Shown here piece by piece: positions 34,436-44,115 of a DNA stretch of 64,000 nucleotides; position 1 is the first letter of the stretch, and every line of letters starts with the position of its first letter. The stretch is from NCBI RefSeq assembly GCF_000242595.2, contig NC_017098.1, positions 2,356,001 through 2,420,000 on the forward strand, read 5' to 3'. The notes beneath the pieces are model-generated. The model searched no databases, was not told the origin of the DNA, and worked only from the letters and a program-made list of their open reading frames with translations. The stretch is from Spirochaeta africana DSM 8902. Its GTDB lineage: Bacteria > Spirochaetota > Spirochaetia > DSM-27196 > DSM-8902. A program made the translations under genes and the position numbers.

Positions 34436-36139
34436 CTACTCCTCCATCAACCAGGTGCGGATAAGCTGGGCAACATCCTCGGGATGCTCACGCGCCATAT
34501 TGATCGCATGCTCCTGCAGTTCCAGCCGGGCTCGCTCCTCGACCGACATCTCGACCTCGGTACCTTCTTCCTCGGCACTGCGCAAGGCAGCCTCACGCAT
34601 TGCCTGGTGCTGCCGTGCGAGTTCTTCCTCTCGCAGCCGGCGCCGACGCTCGATCTCGCGCGAGATAAGACGGAAGGCGATAAACGATACCAGCAGGATG
34701 GCAATACCAATAAGCACGTACAGAACAATCTGCTGAACCTGCTGGCGCCGCAGGAACTCCTGGTCCTCCTCAGCGAACTGACTGGTGCGGTCGAACTGGA
34801 TGTGCTGTACCGTTACCACATCACCACGATCACGGTTATACCCCACCGCTGCTTCGATAAGCTCCCGGGCATGTGCCAGCTCTTCACTGGAAACCGGGGT
34901 ATATTCACGCACCACCTGATTGTTCTCGATCTGCACCTGCCCCCGGTCGTCATATACCTTGCGCCAGATACCGTCCAACGCGACCGACACCGTAATCCGG
35001 CGCACCTCGGGACTCTTTTCTTCCTGGATAAAGCGGCGATTGATCTCGTTATTCACCTGCTGTTCGGTACGATTATACCGGCCAACCAGACCTTCAAGAT
35101 CCTTGTATCCCGGCGGCATCTGACCTTCCTGGCCGGGAGGACCCTCAGGGTTAAAGCCGGTACCTTCATAGTGCTCATCGAAACTGCGCACACTGCGGGT
35201 AACCGACATAATCCGCTCGCTGTCGTCGAATGGCGTACGCGGGTTATTCGGCCGAATCTCGATGGGAAAAAATTCCTCGGTTTCCTCGGTTCGCTTGCCC
35301 ATATCCATATCAACGTTGATGTTGGTAACCACGAACCGGCTGGGCGTATAGATGGTAGACAGCGCGCGCTGTATCTCGGTGCGAAACTGCCGTTCACGGT
35401 TACGCACGAGCTCCAGTTCACGCCGGGTCAGCTCCAGGCGGTCAAAATCAGCCAGATTCACGAAATCGTTGAGCACCCGACCGCTGCGGTCGGTGATGGT
35501 GATGTTTTCCGGAGCCAGCCCCGCTACAGCGAACTGGATCAGTTTCTCTATACCTTCAATCTTTTTGCGATCCTCGGCGATATTGGATCCAGGTTTCGGG
35601 GTAATTATGACCGACGCGGTAAACGGGGTCTGATCCTCCGCGAACAGCTCCCGCTCCGGCATTTCCAGGATTACGCTGGCAGCGTCTACATCCTCAAGCG
35701 AAACGATGTGATCCTGAAGTTGCCGGGTGATTGCACGGCGCAGATTGACGTTGCGTTCGAAATCCGTCTGGGTCCATCGGTCGATATCGAACAGCGACCA
35801 TGGATCTGTGCCGGACGGCACCAGATCCTCACGGGTCAGCACCGCACGCATGCGGCGTGCTGTCGCCGCATCCGGCACCATGATCACCCCCTCGCCGGTT
35901 ACCGTCGAGTTGATATTTTCCTGGTCGAGCCGTGAGCGAATACGATCCAGCGAGGCCTGATCAGTTACCGGCTGGCTGAACAGCGGCACCCAGGGCGAAG
36001 AGGTACTCACACTGGTCAGCACTACCAGCCCGATAATGGCGGCGGCGATAACCCCGATAAAGATCGCTTTCTGTGCGACGCTCCATTTTCCCCAGACGGT
36101 CTTGATCTGACTTACCGTCTTCTGTAAAAAATCGTTCAT
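34436..36139 (-). CDS. fliF: Flagellar MS-ring protein FliF
   Basis: This 567-residue protein forms the MS ring. The first membrane helix is at about 27-48, a periplasmic body with ring-building motifs follows (MPERELFAEDQTPFTASVII), and a second helix near 440-465 precedes a charged cytoplasmic tail that binds FliG. I chose ATG 36139 (MNDFLQKTVSQ) since GGGAGGGG lies just upstream. It follows fliE by 51 bp. Confidence 0.95.
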   Translation of the reverse strand: MNDFLQKTVSQIKTVWGKWSVAQKAIFIGVIAAAIIGLVVLTSVSTSSPWVPLFSQPVTDQASLDRIRSRLDQENINSTVTGEGVIMVPDAATARRMRAVLTREDLVPSGTDPWSLFDIDRWTQTDFERNVNLRRAITRQLQDHIVSLEDVDAASVILEMPERELFAEDQTPFTASVIITPKPGSNIAEDRKKIEGIEKLIQFAVAGLAPENITITDRSGRVLNDFVNLADFDRLELTRRELELVRNRERQFRTEIQRALSTIYTPSRFVVTNINVDMDMGKRTEETEEFFPIEIRPNNPRTPFDDSERIMSVTRSVRSFDEHYEGTGFNPEGPPGQEGQMPPGYKDLEGLVGRYNRTEQQVNNEINRRFIQEEKSPEVRRITVSVALDGIWRKVYDDRGQVQIENNQVVREYTPVSSEELAHARELIEAAVGYNRDRGDVVTVQHIQFDRTSQFAEEDQEFLRRQQVQQIVLYVLIGIAILLVSFIAFRLISREIERRRRLREEELARQHQAMREAALRSAEEEGTEVEMSVEERARLELQEHAINMAREHPEDVAQLIRTWLMEE

Positions 36140-36190
36140 ATCCCCTCCCAGAATTACGAACGCCATGGTACATCATCAGTATACTACATG

Positions 36191-36520
36191 CTAACGCAGA
36201 TTGATAATATCCTTGTAACCCTGAACAACTCTGTCTACAACATTTTTTGTCAGGTTAAGTGCGAGCTCGGCCTTGGCAGTGGCGATGGTAACATCATGAG
36301 CATCCACCTTGTCCGGATTCAGCGCAGCGGTAACCGAAAGCTCGGCAGCCTCATTCTGCAGGGTATTAACCTCTTTCAGGCTGTTCATGAGCATGTTACC
36401 GAACCCCGCAGACTCCGGCTGCTGCGGACTGTCGCCAGGGGCTGCGAGATGGGTCTGGTGTGTACGCAGCAGAGAAAACTGATCTCCGTGCACCTGTTGT
36501 ATATTCAGTCCATTCATCAT
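36191..36520 (-). CDS. fliE: Flagellar MS-ring/rod junction protein FliE
   Basis: This 109-residue protein has the FliE C-terminal signature (PDKVDAHDVTIATAKAELAL) ending DRVVQGYKDIINLR. FliE joins the rod to the export gate and MS ring. The order flgB-flgC-fliE-fliF is conserved. Two adjacent ATG codons could start it. Confidence 0.92.
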   Translation of the reverse strand: MMNGLNIQQVHGDQFSLLRTHQTHLAAPGDSPQQPESAGFGNMLMNSLKEVNTLQNEAAELSVTAALNPDKVDAHDVTIATAKAELALNLTKNVVDRVVQGYKDIINLR

Positions 36521-36542
36521 ATATCCCCTCCCGTGGCTATGA

Positions 36543-37004
36543 TTATGCTCTTCCTATATTGAGTGCCCGCTGAAACATCTGCTTGGCACCGTTGATCACC
36601 TGACTGTTGGCATCATAACTGCGCGATGCGGAAATCATGTCTACCATTTCCTCCACGATATTAACATTCGGCATCTCGACATATCCTTCCCGCGGACCGC
36701 TCCTGATGGCATCAGGATGGGTTGGATCGTAAACCAGTCGCGGCGGCTCATCCATGTCCTTTTCGATCCCGGTTACCCTGACCCCTTTTCCGATACCGTT
36801 ATCCATATTTTCGGGCAGGAACGGCGTGCGCCAGTATGGCTGCTCAACCCGGGGACGGACGATCACCCGACTGCGACGGAATGGTCCCCCCTCCGGCGTC
36901 CGGGTAGTGCTGGCATTGGCGATATTGTCAGCAATCACATCCTGTCGCAACCGCTGTGCGCTCAACCCGCTGGCTGCGGTATTAATTGCCTGAAACATTC
37001 CCAT
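36543..37004 (-). CDS. flgC: Proximal rod protein FlgC
   Basis: This 153-residue rod subunit starts MGMFQAINTAASGLSAQRLR and continues with IADNIANASTTRTPEGGPFR; it ends with the FlgC-type AKQMFQRALNIGR. The middle motif VEMPNVNIVEEMVDMISASR is diagnostic. It lies 10 bp after flgB and 22 bp before fliE. Confidence 0.95.
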   Translation of the reverse strand: MGMFQAINTAASGLSAQRLRQDVIADNIANASTTRTPEGGPFRRSRVIVRPRVEQPYWRTPFLPENMDNGIGKGVRVTGIEKDMDEPPRLVYDPTHPDAIRSGPREGYVEMPNVNIVEEMVDMISASRSYDANSQVINGAKQMFQRALNIGRA

Positions 37005-37014
37005 TCTTGCCCCC

Positions 37015-37431
37015 CTACCTTAATACAATATTGACCTGGCGAAACTGAGAGCTCAGGTTTTCAGTCATCATCTGATACGCCAGCTGTGAATTGAGCAGAT
37101 TCATGGACTCGATCTCAATATCCACATTATTCCCGTTGTTCTTTGTCGAGGTGGTAAAATCAAGATTCCGTCGCGGTCGAACATCGCGATAGTCCATCGG
37201 CCGATGAAACGGAATATGACGATCATGGGTCAAGCGCTGCGGAAAAGGCTCGTATTTTTCCGACTCCAGCGCCTGACGCAGCGAGGTTTCAAAGTTGATC
37301 TCTGAGCGCTTGAAGTTCGGGGTATCTACATTGGCGATGTTGTCCGCAATGACCGACTGACGCAGCATGTTCACATCCATGGTGCGGTGGAGAATATCAG
37401 TTGTCCTGCCAAAGCTTGAATTACCAAACAT
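37015..37431 (-). CDS. flgB: Proximal rod protein FlgB
   Basis: This 138-residue rod subunit carries the rod motif MLRQSVIADNIANVDTPNFK and ends MTENLSSQFRQVNIVLR, typical for FlgB. I chose ATG 37431 (MFGNSSFGRT), 9 nt after GAGGAGG, rather than the upstream 37455. It is the first flagellar gene and begins only 34 bp after hslU, so it has little room for a promoter of its own. Confidence 0.94.
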   Translation of the reverse strand: MFGNSSFGRTTDILHRTMDVNMLRQSVIADNIANVDTPNFKRSEINFETSLRQALESEKYEPFPQRLTHDRHIPFHRPMDYRDVRPRRNLDFTTSTKNNGNNVDIEIESMNLLNSQLAYQMMTENLSSQFRQVNIVLR

Positions 37432-37465
37432 TTTTTTCAGCCTCCTCGTCACCATCTATAATCGA

Positions 37466-38836
37466 CTAAAGAATATACCGACTTAAGTCCTGGTCTTGAA
37501 TTATCTCACCAAGCCGCTCCTGCACATACTGCGGCGTAATCGGAATGGTCTGTCCGGCCAGATCGGTGGCGGTAAAGCTGACATCCTCCAGCAGTACCTC
37601 CATAACGGTGTGCAGGCGCCGGGCACCGATATTCTCTGAACGGGAGTTCACCTCGGCGGCGATACGACAAATTTCACGAATAGCCTCCTCGCTGAACTCC
37701 AGGAATACGTCCTCTGTCTTCAAGAGCTCGGTGTACTGCCGGATCAGCGAATTCTGCGGCTGGGTGAGAATCAGATAAAAGGCATCGGCATCCAGCGGCT
37801 CAAGCTCGACACGCAACGGGAAACGCCCCTGCAACTCGGGAATCAGATCACTGGGCTTGGAGGTATGGAATGCCCCGGCAGCAATAAAAAGAATGTGACT
37901 GGTATCAACCATCCCGTACTTGGTATTCACCTGGGATCCCTCAACGATCGGCAGGATATCCCGCTGGACCCCCTCCCGACTGACATCTGCCCCTGAGCGG
38001 GATTCCTTGGCCGCTATCTTGTCGACCTCATCGATAAAGATAATCCCCATCTGTTCGACACGCTGCCGGGCCAGATCGGCCACCTGTTCGGTATCAACCA
38101 GCTTTTCCATTTCATCCGCAAGCAGAATCTCGCGGGCGCGCTTTACGGTAGTACGCTTCTTCTTTTTTTTGCCGCCAAGCAATCCGCCAAGCCCGCCCAG
38201 ATTCATCTCCATTTCCTCGAAGCTGGAACCGGAAAAAATCTCGATAGCCGGAAAGTTCTGTTTGGTGATATTCACCTCAACCTCTTTGTCATCAAGATCC
38301 CCATTGCGAAGCTTGCGCCGGAATTTCTCCCGGGTAGAGGAACCGGCCTCCTCCGTGACTGCGGAATGCGCTGTTTCGTCATCCTCTACGGGAGGTTTGG
38401 CGGGCTTGACACCGGGCAGGAGCAGATCCAGCAGCTGCTCCTCGGTGCGCTTCTCGGCCTCCTCCCGCACCCGCTCCTGCTGCTCAGCCTTGACCATGGC
38501 GACCCCGGAAGACATGAGGTCGCGTACCATCGACTCGACATCACGCCCCACATAGCCGACCTCGGTATATTTAGTGGCCTCTACCTTCAGAAACGGCGCC
38601 CCGGTCAGCTTTGACAGGCGACGCGCAATCTCGGTCTTACCCACACCGGTTGGACCGATCATAATGATGTTCTTGGGCGAGACCTCGTCCCTGAGTTCCT
38701 CAGACAACCGATCCCGGCGCACCCGATTTCGCAGGGCGATGGCGACCGCTTTTTTTGCCTGCTGCTGCCCGATGATAAACTTGTCCAGCTCGGCTACAAT
38801 TTCTGCCGGTGTCATCTGCTCGATGTTGATCTTCAT
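37466..38836 (-). CDS. hslU: HslU (ClpY) AAA+ unfoldase of the HslUV protease
   Basis: This 456-residue ATPase unfolds substrates for HslV. It starts [20 protein letters not shown] with ATG 38836 overlapping the hslV stop as ATGA. Walker A is [14 protein letters not shown], Walker [12 protein letters not shown]; the intermediate domain lies between. The C-terminus SRYIL is the tail that inserts into HslV. A longer open frame upstream lies inside hslV and is not used. Confidence 0.95.
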   Translation of the reverse strand: MKINIEQMTPAEIVAELDKFIIGQQQAKKAVAIALRNRVRRDRLSEELRDEVSPKNIIMIGPTGVGKTEIARRLSKLTGAPFLKVEATKYTEVGYVGRDVESMVRDLMSSGVAMVKAEQQERVREEAEKRTEEQLLDLLLPGVKPAKPPVEDDETAHSAVTEEAGSSTREKFRRKLRNGDLDDKEVEVNITKQNFPAIEIFSGSSFEEMEMNLGGLGGLLGGKKKKKRTTVKRAREILLADEMEKLVDTEQVADLARQRVEQMGIIFIDEVDKIAAKESRSGADVSREGVQRDILPIVEGSQVNTKYGMVDTSHILFIAAGAFHTSKPSDLIPELQGRFPLRVELEPLDADAFYLILTQPQNSLIRQYTELLKTEDVFLEFSEEAIREICRIAAEVNSRSENIGARRLHTVMEVLLEDVSFTATDLAGQTIPITPQYVQERLGEIIQDQDLSRYIL

Positions 38837-39366
38837 GCCAGCTCCTCCAGGACAATATTCTGATTGGTATAGATGCAGATGCGCCCGGCAATCTCCAGAC
38901 TCTGCCGGGCTATCTCGGCAGCGGGGAGATCGGTATTCCCCAGCAGGGCAAGAGCTGCGGAATAGGCGTAGTTGCCCCCTGAACCGATCGCGATCGCGCC
39001 GTCCTCCGGCTCGATGATATCCCCGGTGCCGGATATAAGCAGGGTTCGCTCCCGATCTGCAACCAGCAGCAGTGCTTCCAGCCGCCGCAGCATACGGTCG
39101 GTACGCCAATCCTTGGCCAGTTCTACTGCGGCCCTGGTCAGGTCTCCGGCATACTCCTTGACCCGTCCTTCGAATTTTTCAAACAGGGTAAAGGCATCGG
39201 CTGTGGCGCCGGCGAAACCGACCAGGATTCTGTCGTCATAGATGCGCCGGATCTTCCGTGCATTGCCTTTCATCACACTGTTCCCCATCGTCACCTGACC
39301 ATCGGCTGCCATGGCAACCTTGCCGTCACGAATAACTGCAATAACCGTCGTACTGCGAACCTTCAT
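38833..39366 (-). CDS. hslV: HslV (ClpQ) protease subunit
   Basis: This 177-residue proteasome-related peptidase has the mature N-terminus [20 protein letters not shown], so Thr6 would be the catalytic Thr1 after removal of a five-residue propeptide (MKVRS). The motif [20 protein letters not shown] is family-typical. It overlaps xerC by 4 bp and hslU by 4 bp. The propeptide is longer than the single Met in enteric bacteria. Confidence 0.94.
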   Translation of the reverse strand: MKVRSTTVIAVIRDGKVAMAADGQVTMGNSVMKGNARKIRRIYDDRILVGFAGATADAFTLFEKFEGRVKEYAGDLTRAAVELAKDWRTDRMLRRLEALLLVADRERTLLISGTGDIIEPEDGAIAIGSGGNYAYSAALALLGNTDLPAAEIARQSLEIAGRICIYTNQNIVLEELA

Positions 39367-40295
39367 CCCGTAAACTCCTCTTCATCTGTGGGCGATACCC
39401 GCCGGCGACCATGCGGGTGTGCATTGGCGTACACCGACCGCAGCGTTCCCAGCCCGACATGGGTATAAATCTGGGTAGTGGAAAGCTTGGCATGCCCCAG
39501 CATCTCCTGCACTGACCGGATATCCGCGCCATTCTCCAGCAGGTGGGTGGCAAAACTGTGCCGAAACTGGTGCGGGGTCACATGCTGCCGCAACTCACTC
39601 TCCTGCACCCGCTTGTCTATGATGGCGGCAGCGCCACGAACCGTCAACCGACCACCGCGCTGATTGATCATGATGGCCATCTGCCCGGATTTACCGATGC
39701 GGGCAAGGCGCTCACGCCGCATGGCCAGATACTCGCTGACCGCGGCACAGGCAGCAGCCCCCAGAAAGACAACCCTGTCCCGATCACCCTTACCGCGAAC
39801 CAGCAAGGTTTTCCGCCCAAGATCAAGACTGCCCAGGTTAGCCTGCAGCAACTCACTGATCCGGCAGCCGCCGCTGTACAGCAGCTCAAACAAGGCACGA
39901 TCCCGCGCCGCAGCAAAGTCACCCCCACTGATCGTCAACAGCTCACGTAGCTCGTCAACCTGTAGAACCTTGGGCAGGTGTTTCTCCAGCTTGGCCGATT
40001 TCAGGGCGTCGGTCGGGTTATGGGAAAAACCGCGCTCCCTCACCAGAAACCTGAACAGCGAACGGACACTCGAAAGCCGCCGATTCATGCTGCGGGGTGA
40101 CAACCCGTTTTTTCGTGCCGCAACCACCCAGGAACGAATCTCTTCTCGCTCAACCTCGGCCAGCCGGAGACCTCGCGCATCGATATGCCGATTAAAATCC
40201 TCCAGATCCCGCCGGTACGCGGTTATGGTTGCCGGACTCAGGTGACGGATTCTGGCCTGGTACGTGAGAAAGTCTTCAATCATCTCGGTACTCAT
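39363..40295 (-). CDS. xerC: Tyrosine recombinase XerC
   Basis: This 310-residue recombinase resolves chromosome dimers at dif with XerD. It has a SAM-like core-binding domain ([17 protein letters not shown]) and the catalytic residues: Arg in GGCRISELL, Lys in VRGKGDRDR, HxxR in [12 protein letters not shown], and Tyr in [12 protein letters not shown] 40295 follows GGGAGG. Calling it XerC rather than XerD rests mainly on its place directly before hslVU, as codV in Bacillus. It overlaps dprA. Confidence 0.9.
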   Translation of the reverse strand: MSTEMIEDFLTYQARIRHLSPATITAYRRDLEDFNRHIDARGLRLAEVEREEIRSWVVAARKNGLSPRSMNRRLSSVRSLFRFLVRERGFSHNPTDALKSAKLEKHLPKVLQVDELRELLTISGGDFAAARDRALFELLYSGGCRISELLQANLGSLDLGRKTLLVRGKGDRDRVVFLGAAACAAVSEYLAMRRERLARIGKSGQMAIMINQRGGRLTVRGAAAIIDKRVQESELRQHVTPHQFRHSFATHLLENGADIRSVQEMLGHAKLSTTQIYTHVGLGTLRSVYANAHPHGRRRVSPTDEEEFTG

Positions 40296-41160
40296 CAGCA
40301 CCCTCCCGATGTGCGGCCGGGATCAGCTCGGCTGCCCGCCCCCTGATCACCTTTACCCCGTTGAGCACCAGCTCCCTGCAGCCATCACCCAGAACACTGT
40401 CGCAGCCAGCCTGGTGGACCAGCACCTCACGCTTTCCGGCAGCAAAATCGGCCGTAATCAGTGCTCCGCTGTTGCGGGGAGCCTCCACAATAACCGTCAG
40501 CGCGGAAAGCCCGGCAATCACCCGGTTGCGTAACGGGAAACGCCGTTTTGCCGGCATGGTCCCCGGCGGGAACTCGCTGATCAGGGCTCCATCCTGCGCC
40601 AGCAGCCGGCTGGCAAGCTGCAGATTGCCGCGCGGATATATCCGGTCTACCCCGGATCCCAGCACAGCCGCGGTTATGCCGCCGCCGCCAAGGGCACCCT
40701 CGTGGGCCGCAGCATCAATCCCCATTGCCAGACCGCTTACCACACAATAGCCCAGTCGCACCAGTTCAAAGCCGACCCGATAGGCTGCATGCCTGCCCTC
40801 GCTGGTCGGATGACGAGTCCCCACCACGCTGATGCACGGCCCCTGCGGCAGCTCCCCGCGCACATACAGCACGACCGGGGGGTGATCCATTTCCCGTAAC
40901 AGGGCCGGATACGCGGAGCTCCATATATGCAGCGCATGAATGCCGGCGGCATCCATCCAGTCCTGCTGGCGATACACACGCTGAATCAGAACCTCAGGAT
41001 CGAACTCCTGGCCGCGATACGGCCGTCCGACTGCCTGCAGCATGTCACGGGCGGTAATCCGTCGCAGATCATCCAGCCCGCTGTACAGTTCCATGAGCTG
41101 CAGCCGTTCAGCGCTGTTCAGAAACGGGAGATGCTGCAATGCAATAGCCAGTTCCAGCAT
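40276..41160 (-). CDS. dprA: DNA processing protein DprA (Smf)
   Basis: This 294-residue Rossmann-fold protein loads RecA on incoming single-stranded DNA in transformable bacteria. Motifs are VVGTRHPTSEGRHAAYRVG, GLAMGIDAAAHEGAL, VLGSGVDRIYPRGN and the C-terminal PGTMPAKRRFPLRNRVIAGL. A short helical N-terminal extension (about 1-75) is present. Whether this organism is competent cannot be told. Its start shares one base with the TPR lipoprotein stop. Confidence 0.93.
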   Translation of the reverse strand: MLELAIALQHLPFLNSAERLQLMELYSGLDDLRRITARDMLQAVGRPYRGQEFDPEVLIQRVYRQQDWMDAAGIHALHIWSSAYPALLREMDHPPVVLYVRGELPQGPCISVVGTRHPTSEGRHAAYRVGFELVRLGYCVVSGLAMGIDAAAHEGALGGGGITAAVLGSGVDRIYPRGNLQLASRLLAQDGALISEFPPGTMPAKRRFPLRNRVIAGLSALTVIVEAPRNSGALITADFAAGKREVLVHQAGCDSVLGDGCRELVLNGVKVIRGRAAELIPAAHREGADEYRDD

Positions 41161-41876
41161 CAGCGTTCTCCCAACAGCTGCGATCGCAGCCGATTTGCCT
41201 GTCGGCGAACCTCAGCATTACGCGTCAAATCGATGATAGCATCATAATCCGCGACTGCTTCCTGCTGATTCCCGAGCGCGACATGGGCATAGGCACGCAA
41301 AAACCTGCCGTCAATATGCTGCCGCTGCCCCTCAAGAAGGCGATCGAGATGCGGCAGTGCATCGGCTGGACGTTCCAGCTCAAAGACCAGCAGCACCGCC
41401 AGACCGTACAGGGCCTGACGCATATTCGGATCAAGCTCCAGGGCACGCTCATATGCCTGTTCGGCAACACGAAACAATCGCGAGCGCTCGGCTGAATCAT
41501 AGCTTCCCTTGGCGCTCTGTGCCGCTGCAGCTGCATAGTACGCATGCAGCTGGGCATTCGCCGGGGTAATCTCCAGTGCCTGCTCCAGGGCCTGCCTGGC
41601 AGGCCCATACATCTCCCGTTCCAACAGCCGGATCCCCAGCATGCGGTAATAGATCATCAACTGACCGTTTGCCTGCACCTGCTGATCCACGCGCTCACGG
41701 TAGCGCCGCACCTCTCGTTCTATCTCCTGGATACGTTCATCGCCAATCTCCTGGCCGACAAACATCGTATCCTCCAGCTCGACCATTCGATCAACCATTG
41801 GATCGTCACCGGCGCAGCCGACAAGGGCCGCCAGTAACCCAGCGCAAAGTATCGGTAAAAAACGTTTTTGATGCAT
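41160..41876 (-). CDS. TPR-repeat lipoprotein
   Basis: This 238-residue protein starts MHQKRFLPILCAGLLAALVGC with lipobox LVGC, so it is a predicted lipoprotein. An acidic helix follows, then TPR-like repeats (about 65-230): ARQALEQALEITPANAQLHA, ERALELDPNMRQALYGLAVL, LRAYAHVALGNQQEAVADY. I chose ATG 41876, since the longer reading from 41924 precedes the signal sequence. TPR lipoproteins often scaffold envelope assembly; here the role is unknown. It follows xerD by 105 bp, the largest gap in the cluster. Confidence 0.8.
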   Translation of the reverse strand: MHQKRFLPILCAGLLAALVGCAGDDPMVDRMVELEDTMFVGQEIGDERIQEIEREVRRYRERVDQQVQANGQLMIYYRMLGIRLLEREMYGPARQALEQALEITPANAQLHAYYAAAAAQSAKGSYDSAERSRLFRVAEQAYERALELDPNMRQALYGLAVLLVFELERPADALPHLDRLLEGQRQHIDGRFLRAYAHVALGNQQEAVADYDAIIDLTRNAEVRRQANRLRSQLLGER

Positions 41877-41981
41877 ATGCACCCCCCGATACTTACTACG
41901 CACTTTCCCCTCCGTCCGCATCATGAATACCTGGTCGAGACCCCGAAAACTGATTCCCTGTACCGGGATTCGCTGCTGCGA

Positions 41982-42911
41982 TCATGGCAGTACCTCCCGT
42001 ACCGCTTCCTCGCTGCCCAGAATCTCTATCGAACGCGGATGACAGCTGCGGTGGATATCCTGTAATGAGGATGTATCGATATGGGTATACACCTGGGTGG
42101 TACTGATGTCCGCATGTCCCAGCAGTTCCTGCACTGCCCGCAGATCTGCACCGCCCTCCAGCAAATGGGTAGCAAAGCTGTGACGCAGGGTATGCACCTT
42201 GGCATCAATCCCGGCGCGTGCCGTCAGTTCCTTAAACCGCTTCCAGATGCCCTTACGCGAAATACCGGCCCCCCGGCGTCCCACAAACACCTTGGGCTGC
42301 TCGATACCGGTCAGCTGCGGGCGGCCTTCGTCAAGATAGCGCCTGAGCCAGTAACGGGCTTCCTCTCCCATCGGCACCAGGCGCTCCTTGCGCCCCTTGC
42401 CATAGACCCGGACAATACTTTCACGCAGAAAAACCTGGGAAAGCTCCAGCTCCACCGCCTCGGAGATTCGCAGCCCGCATGAATACAGCAGCTCGAACAA
42501 TGCCCTATCGCGCAGCCCCAATGCCTCGGTAATATCGATGGTGTCCAGGATATGCTCAACCTCTTCGACCGAGAGCACCCCGGGCAGATGCATCCGGGCT
42601 TTGGGCATCTCGACCACCATTGCCGGGTTATCATCGCGCAGGCGTTCGAGGATACAGTACTGGAACAGTGACCGCAGGCTGGACACTGCCTTGGCTACCG
42701 TCCGCGAGTCGATGCTGCTTTCCTGCTGCCGTGCCAGAATATAGGCCACAATCATCTGCGGATCTGCCTCGGCGATGCCTGTTGCCTGCTGCTCAAGATA
42801 GCCGGCAAAACGCATCGACTCACGGTAATAGGTGTCTACTGTTGCCTCAGCGAGATGCAGCTCTACCAGGAGGTAGTCCCGAAAACGCTCAATCAGCTGC
42901 TGGTTGGTCAT
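41982..42911 (-). CDS. xerD: Tyrosine recombinase XerD
   Basis: This 309-residue protein has all tyrosine recombinase catalytic parts: [45 protein letters not shown] and GHADISTTQVYTHI. The XerD assignment is by similarity of the last block and presence of a second paralogue, xerC, 1.7 kb downstream. ATG 42911 overlaps the ftsZ stop as TGATG. Confidence 0.9.
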   Translation of the reverse strand: MTNQQLIERFRDYLLVELHLAEATVDTYYRESMRFAGYLEQQATGIAEADPQMIVAYILARQQESSIDSRTVAKAVSSLRSLFQYCILERLRDDNPAMVVEMPKARMHLPGVLSVEEVEHILDTIDITEALGLRDRALFELLYSCGLRISEAVELELSQVFLRESIVRVYGKGRKERLVPMGEEARYWLRRYLDEGRPQLTGIEQPKVFVGRRGAGISRKGIWKRFKELTARAGIDAKVHTLRHSFATHLLEGGADLRAVQELLGHADISTTQVYTHIDTSSLQDIHRSCHPRSIEILGSEEAVREVLP

Positions 42912-44086
42912 CACATCCCCGAGCCGCCGGCCGCCTTGCGCAGTCGTACAATCGTGGGCAGTTCCAGCTGCCCCTCGTCCTCGTGGTGCCCGGATCGCCC
43001 ATCCTTGCGGGACGTCAGCAGACGATTCCAGGTCTCCAGCGACATCACCTCTTCCTGCTTGCTCTCTTCTGCATGTTCAGCTGGCTCTGACGAATCGCTG
43101 TGCAGAGCCGCCTCCTTCTGAAAGCCGGTTGCAACCACCGTTACCTTCACCTGTCCATCCAGGTTGCGATCGATAACAGTACCCGGAATGATCAGCGCAT
43201 TACGATCAGCAGTATTGGTGATAATATTCACCACCTCTTCGAGCTCCATAAGGCTGAAATCACTGCCGCCGGTAACATTCACCAGGATTCCCTTGGCTCC
43301 CTCGATATGGGCATCCTCGAGCAGCGGGTTATTGATCGCGTTGGTTGCGGCATCCACAGCGCGATTATCCCCCTCACCGATGCCAATGCCCATCAAGGCG
43401 TCGCCCTGGCCACTCATGATTGTGCGAACATCGGCGAAATCAATATTGATATCACCAGCAATGGTAATCAGATCGGAGATACCCTGCACGCCTTGTCGCA
43501 GTACATCATCCGCCATCAGCAAGGCCTGCTCATACGGGGTCTTGCGCTCCACTATCCGCAGCAGATGCTGGTTGGGTATGGTTATCAGGGTATCAACCTG
43601 CTCGCGCAGCTTGGCAACCCCCTCGTCGGCCAGTCTCCCCTTGCGGCGCCCCTCGAATTCGAACGGCTTGGTCACAACCGCCACCGAAAGAATCCCCAAC
43701 TCCCGGGCAATCTGGGCGATTACCGGAGCGGCACCGGTGCCGGTGCCACCGCCCATACCAGCGGTAATGAACAGCATATCCGCACCGCGAACGGCATCTG
43801 CCAGGACCTCTTTATCCTCGTGAGCAGCCTGTTCGCCTACCTCTGGCTTGCCTCCCGCACCCAGACCTCCGGTAAGCTTGCGGCCAAGCGGGATCTTGGT
43901 GCCGGCCTGGCACCCCTGCAAGGCCTGCAGATCGGTATTCACCGCGATAAACTGCACATGCCGCAATCCGGCCTCGATCATGCGATTGACGGCATTGCTG
44001 CCCCCACCGCCAACACCGATAACCTTGATCACAGTCGGGCTGTCAGCCGACAGATCACCGGCATCTTCTATTACATCTAATCTCAT
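42911..44086 (-). CDS. ftsZ: Cell division GTPase FtsZ
   Basis: This 391-residue tubulin homologue forms the division ring. The tubulin signature is GGGTGTGA ([19 protein letters not shown]), the T7 loop is [13 protein letters not shown], and the C-terminal peptide that binds FtsA is [15 protein letters not shown] after a variable acidic linker. ATG 44086 follows GGGAGGGGAG. A longer reading from 44140 overlaps ftsA and is unlikely. It lies 29 bp after ftsA. Confidence 0.96.
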   Translation of the reverse strand: MRLDVIEDAGDLSADSPTVIKVIGVGGGGSNAVNRMIEAGLRHVQFIAVNTDLQALQGCQAGTKIPLGRKLTGGLGAGGKPEVGEQAAHEDKEVLADAVRGADMLFITAGMGGGTGTGAAPVIAQIARELGILSVAVVTKPFEFEGRRKGRLADEGVAKLREQVDTLITIPNQHLLRIVERKTPYEQALLMADDVLRQGVQGISDLITIAGDINIDFADVRTIMSGQGDALMGIGIGEGDNRAVDAATNAINNPLLEDAHIEGAKGILVNVTGGSDFSLMELEEVVNIITNTADRNALIIPGTVIDRNLDGQVKVTVVATGFQKEAALHSDSSEPAEHAEESKQEEVMSLETWNRLLTSRKDGRSGHHEDEGQLELPTIVRLRKAAGGSGM

Positions 44087-44115
44087 ACTCCCCTCCCATG
44101 ATTCGTATGATTCTG

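Noticed and set aside
33926-35935. 669-codon open frame on the plus strand
   Set aside because: It is antisense to fliG and fliF, both recognised with high confidence; its translation has no domain features. GC-rich third positions keep the opposite frame open.
37432-37465. Promoter between hslU and flgB
   Set aside because: Only 34 bp are free and hold a ribosome-binding site; I see no sigma70 or sigma28 boxes there or in the hslU end with proper spacing.
38837-39109. 91-residue N-terminal extension of HslU
   Set aside because: The open frame continues upstream inside hslV, but the family start MKINIEQM at 38836 has a GGAG box and ATGA overlap; the extension has no homologous look.
41877-41981. 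Terminator in the largest gap of the cluster, between xerD and the TPR lipoprotein gene
   Set aside because: Only a 3- to 4-bp hairpin (CCC...GGG) without a T run is present, not enough for termination.
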